Part shown: piece after piece, positions 18,719-27,944 of the stretch
Position numbering within the stretch: position 1 is the first letter of the stretch
Layout of the letters: each line of letters starts with the position of its first letter
NCBI RefSeq assembly: GCF_051903075.1
Contig: NZ_CP182423.1
Coordinates: 3,906,001-3,970,000 of the forward strand
Direction: 5' to 3'
DNA: 64,000 bases
Source: Embleya sp051903075
Lineage (GTDB): Bacteria > Actinomycetota > Actinomycetes > Streptomycetales > Streptomycetaceae
The notes under the pieces: model-generated
The model's input: only the letters and a program-made list of their open reading frames with translations
Databases searched by the model: none
Told to the model about the DNA's origin: nothing
Position numbers and translations under genes: made by a program

Positions 18719-18971
18719 GCCCGGAGCGCTCCCCTCGCAACAACACGGCGTCCATGGCACCGACGGTCCGGTGCCCGGCGTCGGCCTTCCTCGTGCACCC
18801 GGCGCGTCCGGCGACCGGCCGGGCGGCGAAGGGCCGGTGTTCCCACCGTGATCCGGTGATCGAGCAGTGATCACCGACGGGCCGGGTCGTCGGGTGTGCG
18901 AGACCCCACGCAAACACGCAGGAACTGGTCGACCCGGTCGCCGAGAAAATGCACCACATCCTCTTCCGCAG

Positions 18972-19667
18972 TCACGGCTGCCGTTCGTGACGGTCGTCGG
19001 GTGGGATGAACGTGGCACAGACGCCCGCGAGCAATGCCTCGACGAGAACGTGGCGGCCCCGGGCATCGCGCGTCGAGACGTCGAAGCCCAGCCAGGTCGG
19101 GGGCCGTGTGGCGTAGGCGATCTCGACCGCGACGGGGGCGGGTTGGGGTGCCCGCAGCGCAGGGGTGAGTGTGTCGGGCTGCGGGGTCGGTTCTCCGTCG
19201 CGCCAGACGACGGCGGCGCCGATGTCGTGCCAGGCGTTGACGACGCCGACTTCGAGAGTGGTGGCTCGGTCGTCGGGCTCCGGCAGCAACGCGGTGCCGT
19301 CGGGGAGCCGCCAATGGGCGACAGCGTCGGCGAGGGTGCCCCAGGCCCTGGTGCGGACGGCGTGGGCGAGGGCGTGCAAGAAGGCGGGAGCCTGGGCGTA
19401 GGCGGGTCCGTCGAGGCGTACGCCGAGGAAGAGTTCGCCGTGCGGGGCCGGGCCGGTGCCGTACCGGGCGCCGGGGTCGGCGAAGAACACTTCGGCGGCG
19501 ACCTCGTGCCGTCCGCCCGTGTCCAAGGCCTGCCGGAGCCGGCGGCGGGGCATACGTTCGTCGGTGAGGTCGATGGCGGCCCGCCAGTCGCCGCCGAACG
19601 CGATCTGGACGGTGGTCGGCCGCAGGTGCGCCCACGGTGTCAGCGGACCGAGCGTTGCCGTCGTCAT
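18972..19667 (-). CDS. Hypothetical protein, 231 aa
   Basis: The frame has strong G/C third-position bias and reads as a soluble mixed protein (VQIAFGGDWRAAIDLTDERM near the start; TRPPTWLGFDVSTRDARGRH near the end). No signal peptide, membrane helix or catalytic motif is obvious, and I do not recognise the family. It is followed by about 250 bp without genes and preceded by a region of decayed sequence, so the context gives no clue to function. Confidence 0.6.
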   Translation of the reverse strand: MTTATLGPLTPWAHLRPTTVQIAFGGDWRAAIDLTDERMPRRRLRQALDTGGRHEVAAEVFFADPGARYGTGPAPHGELFLGVRLDGPAYAQAPAFLHALAHAVRTRAWGTLADAVAHWRLPDGTALLPEPDDRATTLEVGVVNAWHDIGAAVVWRDGEPTPQPDTLTPALRAPQPAPVAVEIAYATRPPTWLGFDVSTRDARGRHVLVEALLAGVCATFIPPDDRHERQP

Positions 19668-19919
19668 GGGTCGATCCTGCCGGCGCGACCGTCGGGGCGC
19701 CGAGTCGGTCGGTCTCGACGTCGAGTCCTGTTCCGGCGCTTGCGGCCCTTACCGGTGGGATCGAGGGACATGATCGACCTGTTGACGCACTTGAAGTGCG
19801 GGCTGCTCGCTGGGGAGATGCCGGCGGGCCGTGACCGCTCGCCGGATCGGGGCGTCTACCGACTCGGTCGCGTTCGTCCGGGCCGCCGGCCGTACTGTCT
19901 GGCTTCCAGGCACGTGGCA

Positions 19920-20118
19920 AAGAGCTCTCACGGCTGCAAAGGTCGGGACACACGACCGTGAAACCGCGAGCGATCCATCGAGGCGCAATGCGGTACCGCG
20001 TCGCCGATGTTCGCGGATGGTCGTGGACCGGCAGCACCACAGGCCCCTGCCCGGCGTGACGGACGAAGATTGCGGCGACCTCGACATGAACGGGTTCCGC
20101 TGTGCGGCCTTCGAACAT
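19920..20118 (-). pseudogene. Alpha/beta hydrolase, N-terminal fragment
   Basis: The minus frame starts MFEGRTAEPVHVEVAAIFVRHAG and continues GPVVLPVHDHPRTSATRYR and RGFTVVCPDL. This is the first 65 residues of an alpha/beta hydrolase (haloacetate dehalogenase/epoxide hydrolase type). The oxyanion HG dipeptide of VHGHP has become HD and the frame then dissolves before any nucleophile elbow. It is clearly a remnant. Confidence 0.55.
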
Positions 20119-20159
20119 CGCCCGGGTGTCCCCGGATCCCGAAGACCGTCCAACGATGC

Positions 20160-20513
20160 TCAGTCGCGAGGCAGGAGCGGCCCCAACGGACCGAGGTCGA
20201 TGTTGAGGTCCTCGGGGGAATCCTTCGCGTGGCCGACGAGGAGTTCGTCGCTCACCGCCTGCCCGTCCCGCAGGACGGCGCCGAACCTGAAGGGAAGTAC
20301 CGTTGTGGACGCGGCCAGTTCGTCCGGGACCCTCGCGTGTGCCCGTAGGTCTTCCGGCGTGCCGAGTGCCCGATCCACGGACACCTCGCCGACCACGGCG
20401 GCGATCGCGTCGTGCACGATCAACGACACCCGGGAACTCGAGGGGCCGGCCACCCCCGCGGTGTCCGTCGGCAACTCGGCGCTGTGCGGCACGATGCCGT
20501 ATACGTAGCACGC
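20160..20513 (-). pseudogene. Gas-vesicle protein GvpF/GvpL fragment
   Basis: The minus frame reads CYVYGIVPHS, then AAVVGEVSVDRALGTPEDLRAHA, and later STTVLPFRFGAVLRDGQAV. These match the N-terminal domain of GvpF/GvpL (xYVYGIVP, AAVVGEV, VLPLRFGTV). No start codon is left before YVYGIV in this frame, and the protein stops after about 115 residues instead of about 250. No other gvp gene is in the window, so this is an isolated relic. Confidence 0.55.
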
Positions 20514-20523
20514 CGTCCCCTCG

Positions 20524-20868
20524 TCATCCGGGACTGGGTCGGGAGAGGGGAACGCGTGACCGGGAAAGCGGGACCGTCCCGCAGATGCAGGACATCACGT
20601 CGCGATGGCTGCTGAAGATGGTCGGTTCGAACTCGATGATCTCGACGGTTGCCGCGCCGCCGGTCACGAACGGGTCCGAGGCCACGGCGGCCTCGATCGT
20701 GGCGCGGTCGCCCTCGGCGACGACCAGGCCGCCGGTCCGCGGTACCCGGCGGCCGGCCAGCCGCACCAGCCCTTGGGCGAATACGCCCCGGGGGTTGGCA
20801 TAGTGCGCCTGCTTGAGCTCGTCGATCCGCTCCGGCGGCACCTGGTAGTGAAACAGAATCAGGAACAT
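20524..20868 (-). CDS. YciI-like small protein
   Basis: This 114-aa protein has YCII-type sequence: MFLILFHYQVPPERIDELKQAH, HYANPRGVFAQGLVRLAGR, GGLVVAEGDRATIEAAVASDPFV and a final IEIIEFEPTIFSS. YciI-fold proteins are small ferredoxin-like dimers of uncertain enzymatic role. The last 20 residues extend beyond the usual family end. It is divergent from the LysR gene at 20940 with a gap of 71 bp, the standard arrangement of a LysR regulator and its target. Confidence 0.75.
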   Translation of the reverse strand: MFLILFHYQVPPERIDELKQAHYANPRGVFAQGLVRLAGRRVPRTGGLVVAEGDRATIEAAVASDPFVTGGAATVEIIEFEPTIFSSHRDVMSCICGTVPLSRSRVPLSRPSPG

Positions 20869-20924
20869 GCCTCCACGTTGGCAGAGCGCCCGGCACCGGC
20901 GCCAAGACCGGTTCCACGCCGAGT

Positions 20925-20942
20925 CATAGGATCGAGCCTATG
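20925..20942. promoter_or_regulatory. Inverted repeat at the LysR/YciI divergent promoter
   Basis: CATAGG-ATCGAG-CCTATG is a perfect 6-bp inverted repeat overlapping the start codon of the LysR gene in the 71-bp divergent gap. It could be an autoregulatory site, but LysR sites usually lie further upstream. The assignment is weak. Confidence 0.3.
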
Positions 20943-21800
20943 GCCATGAGGGAGGAACTGTCCGGAATCGAGTTGAGGCATCTGCGCTGCCTCGCCGCAG
21001 TGGCGGACGCGGGGACCGTCACCGAGGCGGCCCGCCGCCTGCGGATCGCCCAACCGAGCCTGAGCCAGCAGATCCGCTCCCTCGAACGCCGCGTCGGTGC
21101 ACCGCTGTTCGACCGCGGCCCGAAGGGGATGGCGTTGACCGAGGCCGGCCGTACCCTGTTGGCCGCCGCCCGCCGGGCCGAAGACGAACTGCGGACCTCC
21201 CTCGCGGCCATCCGCGATGCCGTGCCGACCGTCCGCATCGGCGTCTGCGCCGGCACTCCGCAGTCCGTCCTTGCCGCCGCCGAGCAACTCGTCACCCGGG
21301 AACGTCCGCTGCGCCTCGCCTACCACGCCCTCGAGTCCCGTCGGCAGGCGGAACTGCTGCCGGCCGGCCGACTGGACTTCGGCATCCTGCGCCCGCCGAT
21401 CGACGACCGACACCTGGTCACGCGCGTCCTGAGCGACGAACCGCTCGGCGTGGTCGTCGGCCGCGCCCACCCGCTTGCCGAACGCACCGAACTCGCCTGG
21501 TCCGACCTGGCGGGGCAGCGCCTGCTGTGGTTTCCCCACACCCGCGCCCCGGACTACGCCGCCGCCGTGCTTGCCGCGCTGGTGGCCAACGGGTGGCGGC
21601 CGACCACCGTCCCCACCGAGCACAACCACACGCTCTTTCGCCACGCACTGCTCGGCGACGACCACCTCGTCGCCCTGCGACCGCGGGCCGCCGTGGCCGA
21701 GGACATCGCATTGCGCCGGCTCCCGGTCGGCCCCGACTCGCCCCGGGAACGGCTCGTCCTCGCGGCCGCCGCCGCCCCGTGGAGCCGACTCCTCGGCTGA
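20940..21800 (+). CDS. LysR-family transcriptional regulator
   Basis: This is 286 aa. The N-terminal winged helix is standard (ELRHLRCLAAVADAGTVTEAARRL, then AQPSLSQQIRSLERRVGAPLFDR), followed by a linker helix and a substrate-binding domain. The latter contains LDFGILRPPIDDRHLVTRV and DEPLGVVVGRAHPLAERTELAW. It probably controls the divergent YciI-like gene. A decayed relative of the same effector domain lies at 25736-26022. ATG at 20940 and 20946 are both possible starts. Confidence 0.9.
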   Translation: MAMREELSGIELRHLRCLAAVADAGTVTEAARRLRIAQPSLSQQIRSLERRVGAPLFDRGPKGMALTEAGRTLLAAARRAEDELRTSLAAIRDAVPTVRIGVCAGTPQSVLAAAEQLVTRERPLRLAYHALESRRQAELLPAGRLDFGILRPPIDDRHLVTRVLSDEPLGVVVGRAHPLAERTELAWSDLAGQRLLWFPHTRAPDYAAAVLAALVANGWRPTTVPTEHNHTLFRHALLGDDHLVALRPRAAVAEDIALRRLPVGPDSPRERLVLAAAAAPWSRLLG

Positions 21801-21844
21801 GGCGCACGCAACCGATCACCGCCTCGCCACCACGCGCAGGAGTC

Positions 21845-21889
21845 CCGGCAAGGTATGTGCGCCCGGCGGGATCGACTGCCCCTTGCCGG
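21845..21889. terminator. Hairpin between convergent LysR genes
   Basis: CCGGCAAGG at 21845-21853 pairs perfectly with CCTTGCCGG at 21881-21889, across a 27-nt loop. It lies between the converging ends of two genes, so it could terminate both. There is no U-tract, as is common in high-GC actinobacteria. Confidence 0.4.
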
Positions 21890-21906
21890 CCACGGTGCCG
21901 ACCTGG

Positions 21907-22815
21907 TCAGGGCCTGTCCGGTGGATCCTGATCCAGAGCTGCCAGGAGACGTGGGATCAGGGGGTTCGGGTCGTTCCTGCGCCAGGCCACGGCAACTCGT
22001 GTGCGCGTTGCCTCGGGTTCGATCGTACGGAAGGCGACGCGTTCGAGGCGGATACGGCGGATGCTCGCCGGGGCCAGTGACACGCCCAAACCGGCCTCCA
22101 CCAAGGCGCAGACGGTCTGCCACTCCACCGCATGCTGCGTCACTCGGGGGGTGAAGCCCGCGGCGACGCACAGGTCGGTGATCCGGTCGTACAGCGACGG
22201 ACCGACGGCGCGAGGCAAAAGCACGAAGGGGCAGTCCGCCAACTGCTCGACCCGGACGACTCGTTGCGCCGCCAGTGGGTGCGCGGCCGGCAGGACGGCG
22301 ACGAACCGTTCGGTCAGCACGGTCTCGAACCCGAGTTCCGCGTCATGCGCGGGCGGCTCACGCAACAGGCCGATGTCGATCACCCGTTCGCGCAGAGCGG
22401 CCAGCTGTGGCGTGGTGGTCATCTCCCGGATGTCGAGGTCCACGGCGGGAAACCGTTCCCGGAAGGTTCGCAGCAGGCCGGGAAGGACGGTGAGGGCGAG
22501 GGAGCCGGCGAAGCCGATCCGCAGGCGGCCGGCTCTGCCGCCGCCGACCTCTCGGGCAGCGGCCAGGCCCTCCGCGAGGTCGGCGAGGGCGTGCCGGGCG
22601 GCGGGGAGGAGTTCCCGTCCCGCAGGGGTGAGGCCGACGCGCCCGGGTTCGCGGCTGAACAGCGCGTATCCGACCTTGTCCTCCAAGCGGCGGATCTGCT
22701 GACTCAGCGGCGGCTGGGCGATGCCCAGGCGGGTGGCGGCGCGGCCGAAGTGCAGTTCCTCGGCGAGCACGACGAACGCGTGCAGCTGCGGCAGGGGAAG
22801 TTCGGGGCGCTTCAT
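21907..22815 (-). CDS. LysR-family transcriptional regulator
   Basis: This 302-aa protein has a canonical LysR helix-turn-helix: LHAFVVLAEELHFGRAATRL, then AQPPLSQQIRRLEDKVGYALFSR. A periplasmic-binding-protein-like effector domain follows (RLRIGFAGSLALTVLPGLL; VIDIGLLREPP; VEAGLGVSLAPASI). It is transcribed away from the RidA-family gene at 22888 with a 72-bp spacer, so it likely regulates that gene. Confidence 0.92.
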   Translation of the reverse strand: MKRPELPLPQLHAFVVLAEELHFGRAATRLGIAQPPLSQQIRRLEDKVGYALFSREPGRVGLTPAGRELLPAARHALADLAEGLAAAREVGGGRAGRLRIGFAGSLALTVLPGLLRTFRERFPAVDLDIREMTTTPQLAALRERVIDIGLLREPPAHDAELGFETVLTERFVAVLPAAHPLAAQRVVRVEQLADCPFVLLPRAVGPSLYDRITDLCVAAGFTPRVTQHAVEWQTVCALVEAGLGVSLAPASIRRIRLERVAFRTIEPEATRTRVAVAWRRNDPNPLIPRLLAALDQDPPDRP

Positions 22816-22887
22816 ATGCTTAGAGATATCACTTCGTGCTCCGTCGCGTATTGGACGTATCGGTGCTGGTCACCTAGCGTTCGGCGC

Positions 22888-23277
22888 ATGACAGAGCGAC
22901 GTTCCATCCTCAGCGGTTCGACGTTCGAGGAACAGATCGGATATGCCCGCGCCGTGGTCGACGGTGACTGGGTTCATGTGTCCGGGACGACCGGATTCGA
23001 CTACTCGACCATGACGATCCCGGACGATGTGGTGGCGCAGGCCGAGCAATGCCTGCGCACCATCGAGGCGACGCTGACGGAAGCGAAGTGCACCTTGGCC
23101 GACGTGGTGCGGGTGCGCTACCTACTGCCGGACCGGGCCGACTTCGAGCCCTGTCAGCCCGTCCTGCGTCGCGCCTTCGGTGAGGTCCGGCCGGCGGCGA
23201 CCATGCTCGTGTGCGGCCTCGCCGATCCCCGCATGAAGATCGAGATCGAGGTGTACGCCCGGCGGGCCACCGCGTGA
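22888..23277 (+). CDS. RidA/YjgF-family protein
   Basis: The 129-aa protein has RidA-fold sequence: GYARAVVDGDWVHVSGTTGFD, QAEQCLRTIEATLTEAKCTL, DVVRVRYLLPDRADFEP, and RPAATMLVCGLADPRMKIEIE. The Arg of EVRPAATML corresponds to the conserved carboxylate-binding Arg of reactive-imine deaminases. Members with this sequence type act on imines/enamines or related small metabolites. The ATG at 22888 sits directly after the divergent promoter shared with the LysR gene. Confidence 0.88.
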   Translation: MTERRSILSGSTFEEQIGYARAVVDGDWVHVSGTTGFDYSTMTIPDDVVAQAEQCLRTIEATLTEAKCTLADVVRVRYLLPDRADFEPCQPVLRRAFGEVRPAATMLVCGLADPRMKIEIEVYARRATA

Positions 23278-23899
23278 CCGCTCGCGTGTCTCGGCAAACG
23301 GAGGCACTGTGCCCGCGGCAGGGGCGGGCGATCCGACACCTGCCGAGTGGGCAACGAGGCAGCGTGAAGACGGACGTTCTTCACGGCGGCGGCGGCGACG
23401 GCGGCGACCGAGGACGCGAGGCCGGGGCGAGCGATTTCCCCCGTCCCGACCGATGGCCCTCCTGCGTCAGGTTCGCACGGCGAGCGTCGTGTTCGTCGGC
23501 CGCCTTGGGGGCGGCGAGTCGTGCGTAAGTTGGGGCGAGTTCCCCGACGCGTGCTCGCCGACACACCCCGCCGCACCGTCCCGGTCACCCCGGCGTCCGC
23601 GCCGCCGCGCAGCCTCCGACCATCACCTGTCGGGGCCGGCGACGATGCGGTGTCGTCGGGATGTCGGGCGGGGCGGGTTCATCGAGGGGCGTGTCCGCCG
23701 CCCCCCGATCCCCCAAGTGCCCTGGTCCGTTGTCTCGGGAGTAGCGTCGGTGCGTACTCCTTCCTCGTCCACGCTCGTGCCGTTCGCCGTCTCCGTCGCC
23801 GTGGTGATCGGCGCCGTGACCCGGCCGCGGCGGTTCGACGAAGATGCTCGTCGGCCCCGTCGCGGCAGGGCACCGGTGGATGATGCAGGGCGGCTTTCG
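23278..23899. other. Long intergenic region, no gene recognised
   Basis: This 620-bp region has a GGC/GGCGAC-rich microrepeat patch near 23383-23420 and open frames with no protein-like sequence. It probably holds decayed sequence. Confidence 0.4.
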
Positions 23900-24697
23900 T
23901 CAGGAACCGGTCGGCGCCGTGGGCGGATTCGGCACGGTGGTCAGCGCCGCGAACACCTCCGGCGCGGAGGCCGGCGCGAACAGGTCGTCGAGCGACAGCA
24001 CCGGTCCCGTGCTGTTGTCGCTTCCCAGGCCCACCACGCTGCCCTGCGGGGTGACGAGGGTGAACTGACTCGCACCGGGGATCCGGGTGTTCGACAGCCA
24101 CCCGGTCGATCCGTCGGCGAGCCGCTCGAACCGACAGTCCTTCCCGTAGACGTTCATCTCGCCCGTCGTTGCGTCGGGTTTGGCTTCACACGGCGACAGG
24201 TCGGTGGAACCGGGCGTGCGGGCAACCCCGGAGATCGTATACAACGTGCGCCGACGACCGTCCGAGTCGACCATGGCGAAGTGCATCGGGTCGTGGCCGT
24301 CGGCGACGGAGACGATTCCGGGCGGCAGGTGACCGGCGATGGCCGCCCGCAGCCGCGCATGGAGCTCCGGGATCGACGCGCCGCCCGCTCTCGGCAAAGG
24401 AGTCGATTCGACTCTGCCCGACGGCGACGCCGTCACCCCTACGGGCGGTGCCGCGGCCGCCCGTTCGCTCGCCGGCGTACCGTTCGACTGCCACGGAGCG
24501 GCGATGAACACGACCACCGCCGTCCCCGCACCGAGCAGGGCTGTCAGCCCCCCGTTGCGCAGTCGACGTCTGCGCCGCAACCGGGTCCCGGCGGCCGGCA
24601 CGGTCGAGGCGATGGGCGTCAGGGGCGGCTCCGTGCCGTCGATCACTTCTCGGAACAGGTGGTTCAGTCCGTGCTGTTCGGCATCCCTATGGATCAT
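23900..24697 (-). CDS. Single-pass membrane protein next to an ECF sigma gene
   Basis: The 265-aa protein begins MIHRDAEQHGLNHLFREVID and has an arginine-rich stretch followed by one membrane helix (GGLTALLGAGTAVVVFIAA). An extracytoplasmic domain with Pro/Ala-rich linker follows, with two Cys around CEAKPDATTGEMNVYGKDC. This layout matches the actinobacterial proteins encoded directly after SigE-type ECF sigma factors, which may act as anti-sigma or accessory proteins. GAGGAG lies eight bases before the ATG at 24697. The sigma gene upstream is frameshifted, so this protein may have lost its partner. Confidence 0.72.
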   Translation of the reverse strand: MIHRDAEQHGLNHLFREVIDGTEPPLTPIASTVPAAGTRLRRRRRLRNGGLTALLGAGTAVVVFIAAPWQSNGTPASERAAAAPPVGVTASPSGRVESTPLPRAGGASIPELHARLRAAIAGHLPPGIVSVADGHDPMHFAMVDSDGRRRTLYTISGVARTPGSTDLSPCEAKPDATTGEMNVYGKDCRFERLADGSTGWLSNTRIPGASQFTLVTPQGSVVGLGSDNSTGPVLSLDDLFAPASAPEVFAALTTVPNPPTAPTGS

Positions 24698-24743
24698 GTC
24701 CGGCTCCTCGTCCGAAGGTTCGTGCGGCGTCCGGTCGCGCTGT

Positions 24744-25118
24744 TCACGTGGACGCGATCTCGTCCAGCGACGCACCGAGGATGTCCCTGAGACGGGCCGC
24801 TCTGCAGGGCGATCCGCCGATCGGGGTCGTGGGACCGGGCGACGGTCTCCGGCAGGGCGTCGCGCACCACCTCCCCCGAGGAGCGTTTGCGACGGGAGCG
24901 ATGAAGGTGCGTACGACAGTGGTGCGGGCGTAGCCGTACGCCGTCTCGGGATCTCTCAACCGGGCCCATTTGGGATACAGCTTGATCAACGCGCTCTGCG
25001 TCAGATCCTCGGCGAAGTGCCAGTCTCCACACAGCAGATAGGCGGTACGGCGCAGGGCGCCGTGTCGCGCGCCGACGAACTCCTCGAACAGCGTGTCCGA
25101 GTCCGGTTCCGACGACAT
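24744..25118 (-). pseudogene. SigE-family ECF sigma factor, frameshifted and truncated
   Basis: Starting MSSEPDSDTLFEEFVGARHG, region 2 is well preserved (ALRRTAYLLCGDWHFAEDLTQ, ALIKLYPKWARLRDPETAYG, YARTTVVRTFI). At about 24890-24915 the reading frame shifts. The neighbouring frame continues RSRRKRSSGEVVRDALPET, DPDRRIALQ, as expected for the linker, and region 4 (the -35-binding helix-turn-helix) is then missing. The protein would stop after about 124 residues. The adjacent membrane-protein gene is in the same orientation 46 bp downstream. Confidence 0.75.
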
Positions 25119-25226
25119 TCGTGGACAACCTCTCGTACCGGCTCCGACGCGTTCGCGTCCTTCCCCGATACACGAGTCGGCACCCGGGAAACGAGGGGCC
25201 CGGGCACGACGCCTTCGTCGCGCGAT

Positions 25227-25334
25227 CAGCCTCGGCCAGGCGGAAGGGGCGACCCGGACCTGGCCGGGGCCGGGCTCGGCGCCGGGCATGTCGATGATCT
25301 CGATCGAGTCCGGGCCGCTCGGGACGCGGACGAG
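25227..25334 (-). pseudogene. Quinone oxidoreductase-type N-terminal scrap
   Basis: A minus frame reads VPSGPDSIEIIDMPGAEPG followed by PGQVRVAPSAW. This is the first strand pair of medium-chain reductases (normally GGPEVLEVVDVPxPxPGPGQVRV). Nothing further of the gene is present. Confidence 0.4.
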
Positions 25335-25735
25335 CGGTGCGGCCCGGCCGGCTTCGCCGCCGGACGTGTCCCCGACCTCGACGCCGTCGTCCACGGCATG
25401 AGCACCGACTGGTCATCCGGGCCGGTCGGGTCGAAGGCCGAGTCAACGACGTGGAAGCACTCGAGCGCAGCACGTGCGGCCGGGCGAAACGACCGCTCCT
25501 GCGCAAACGACTGCTCCCGATCGCCGCCGGCCGGCGACCACAGACCACGACGACCCCTTGATCGACTTCACGAGTGTCTGCGCGGCGGAGGCCGACCCTT
25601 GCCGTCACGGGTCCGGTGGTCCAGCACCTCGATCGCGGCGGCACGTGATGTCCGGCCGACGGCGACCGCCGGGGTGTGCCGCGGGGTGCCCCGATCCGTT
25701 CTGACCCGGTTCGAGGCGGCGACGACGCGGAGACG

Positions 25736-26022
25736 ACCGCTGGTTCTCGACTACCGGCAGGTCGATTCGCAGTCGCAGGGCGACCTGCTGCTTGCGGGGG
25801 GACGCCGGCGTTCGGGATCCTCCGTACCCCCGTCGACCCGTCGGGTCTCGTACTGCATCCCGTCGACGACGAGCCGCTCGGCGTCGTGCTGCACCGACGG
25901 CACCCCCTCGCGGAGTGCCCGGAGCCGACGTGGTCGGACCTGTCCGGCCGGCGCCTGCTCTGGTTCCCGACCGAGCGTGCGGCCCACATCGCGGCCGCGG
26001 TCCTCGCGCATCTTCGCGTCGC
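25736..26022 (+). pseudogene. LysR effector-domain remnant, related to the regulator at 20940
   Basis: In two plus-strand frames the sequence reads LVLDYRQVDSQSQGDLLLAG, then AFGILRTPVDPSGLVLHPV and DDEPLGVVLHRRHPLAECPE, then WSDLSGRRLLWFPTERAAH. These align segment by segment with the 20940-21800 regulator (LAYHALESRRQAELLPAG; FGILRPPIDDRHLVTRVL; DEPLGVVVGRAHPLAERTE; WSDLAGQRLLWFPHTRAPD). The DNA-binding domain is absent. This is a degraded paralogue. Confidence 0.6.
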
Positions 26023-26251
26023 GATGTTCGCATGGTCGGCCTTCGCCCGACAGTGGTGATCGGTATCGGTAGCCGGCGCGCGTCGCGAGTCGGCCGAGGG
26101 TGCAACCACCCCGTGCGATTTCGGGTGCGGCCCCGGCGTTCGGGATTCGCCACCCGGTGGCACGGCACGTGATCCGGCGACCCGTCGGCCACTGGCGCCC
26201 GGAACCCGACACGCCGGCCCGTTGTCGGGGAGGGATGACAAGATCATCGCC

Positions 26252-27120
26252 ATGATCGGCACACGTACCACCCCGCTGCGGCCCGTCGACATCGCCGCGG
26301 TCTTCCCCGCGCTGGCCCCGCCGGCCCGCCAGCGGTCCGGTTGCACCCGCGTCCCGGGTCTCCCACGGTGCACGACAGCTCGATCGGCGGGCCCCTGCTG
26401 CGGCCCGCCCGGGAACCCTGGCGCTACTGCCGCATCGAGCATGACGGCCTGCACCCCCTGGTGCCCGTTGCCCAGTTGTACGCGCGGGACATACCCCTGC
26501 TGCGACCGCCCGGGCGGACCGATCTGCTGCAGATCCTGTGGTGCCCTTCGGAGCACGCGCCGGACTCGAGCATTCCGATCGAGTTGTCCTGGCGGACCGC
26601 CGCGGATGTCACCGACGTGTTGGCCGCGCCGCCCGAGCCGTTCGACGCGGACGAGGATCTCTACGTACCCCGACCGTGCGCGCTCGCCCCGGAGCAGGTC
26701 ACCGAGTACCCCGATTTCCTGGAACTCCCCGAGGAGCTGAAGCGGCAGATCACGGATCCCGCGCCGTGGCGGGCTGCGGGCATCGTGGTCGACGATGCCT
26801 ACCCGCAGGAGCTCTATGACAACGCGCTGTCCCACGCTCCCGGCTGGAAGGTCGGCGGCTGGGCCCCCTGGGGACTCACCGACCCCGTGCCGCGGTTCTG
26901 TGTGGCCTGGGGTACCGCCATGACGCCGCTGCTGACCATCGCCTCGTCCGAATGGCGCTCCAACGGCACGAGTTGGATCCCGTACGAGGACCGGGTCCCC
27001 GGCGCGTCCGGGGACAGTTGGTCCAATCCGCCCGAGATCACGGTGCTGGACGCCAATCACCTCCAGCTGTACGCCTGCCCGGCGAGCGGAGGCCACCCAC
27101 ACGTCGACCTGGTCCAGTGA
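26252..27120 (+). pseudogene. DUF1963-like protein with an N-terminal frameshift
   Basis: The N-terminus (MIGTRTTPLRPVDIAAVFPA, LAPPARQ) is in one frame. From about 26338 the rest continues in another (LHPRPGSPTVHDSSIGGPLL, YARDIPLLRPPGRTDLLQIL, APGWKVGGWAPWGLTDPVP, TPLLTIASSEWRSNGTSWIP). Together they make a full-length protein of about 289 aa resembling DUF1963-containing actinobacterial proteins. The change equals loss of one base after CAGCGGTCCGG. A TTG at 26341 could start a shortened version. A single sequencing error would restore the gene, so pseudogene status is not certain. Confidence 0.65.
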
Positions 27121-27944
27121 GGGACTGCGCGAGGCCCGGAACCGGGTGGCGGAAGACCGTGTGAGTGTGTGGTGCGGTGTCAGCGGGTGGGTGACAGTGA
27201 CAGCAGGCAGTGCCGGTTTCGATGATTCCGTGTCGAGCTGGGTTCCGTCGGGCAGGCCGGGGTCTCGTGGGTGTCGCCCGCCCGCTGCGTGTCGGGGAAG
27301 AACCCCCGGGCCCGCCGAGCCGATGTCCTCGGTTGGTGACCATCTTCGCGACGATGCGGCCACCGTGCCGATGCCGGTGCCGATATCGGCGGCTTGCCCG
27401 TCGCGGCTCTCGTCCTTCAGCCCAGGGCGCGGGGCGTCGGGAGTTCTGCGGCAGAGTCCCCGATGGTTCCGTTCGCGTATCCGGATTGTGGTCGGGTCGG
27501 TCCCCGACGGCGGTGGGTCGTCCGGTCCGCCCCCGGGGGTGGAACTCGTCGAGTACACGCGGCTGTTGGAGTATCGCCGTGTGTGACGTGGGTAGGGGTA
27601 CGGGCGTGCCGGCTTCCCCGTGGTCGGCGCCCGCGCGGCCCGACGCCGGCCACCCCCTCCGGCGATCGGGCCGCGCGCTGGGGACAGACGGGATCGTCGG
27701 GCCGGGGGTTCGTGCGGGCCGGGTGCGCCCAGGAATTCGACCAGCGTGTCCAACGCCGTGTTCGCCGCGCTCCGCCACCCCGTACCCCGGACGCCGGTGC
27801 GCGGTGCCCGAGATCCCACCCCCGTGCTCGGCCCCCCGCGAACGAAAGATGCGCAGGTCGACCGGGGGACGGCGCCGTCTTGCGCACTCTCGTGCACCAT
27901 CACTGGCGCGGCGGTGGGTGACCACCTCCACGGCGCCTCGTGGG
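27121..27944. other. Intergenic, no gene recognised
   Basis: This 820-bp, extremely GC-rich stretch has long open frames on both strands but arginine/proline-rich, non-protein-like translations. It may be decayed coding sequence of the Tap-like gene that follows. Confidence 0.4.
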
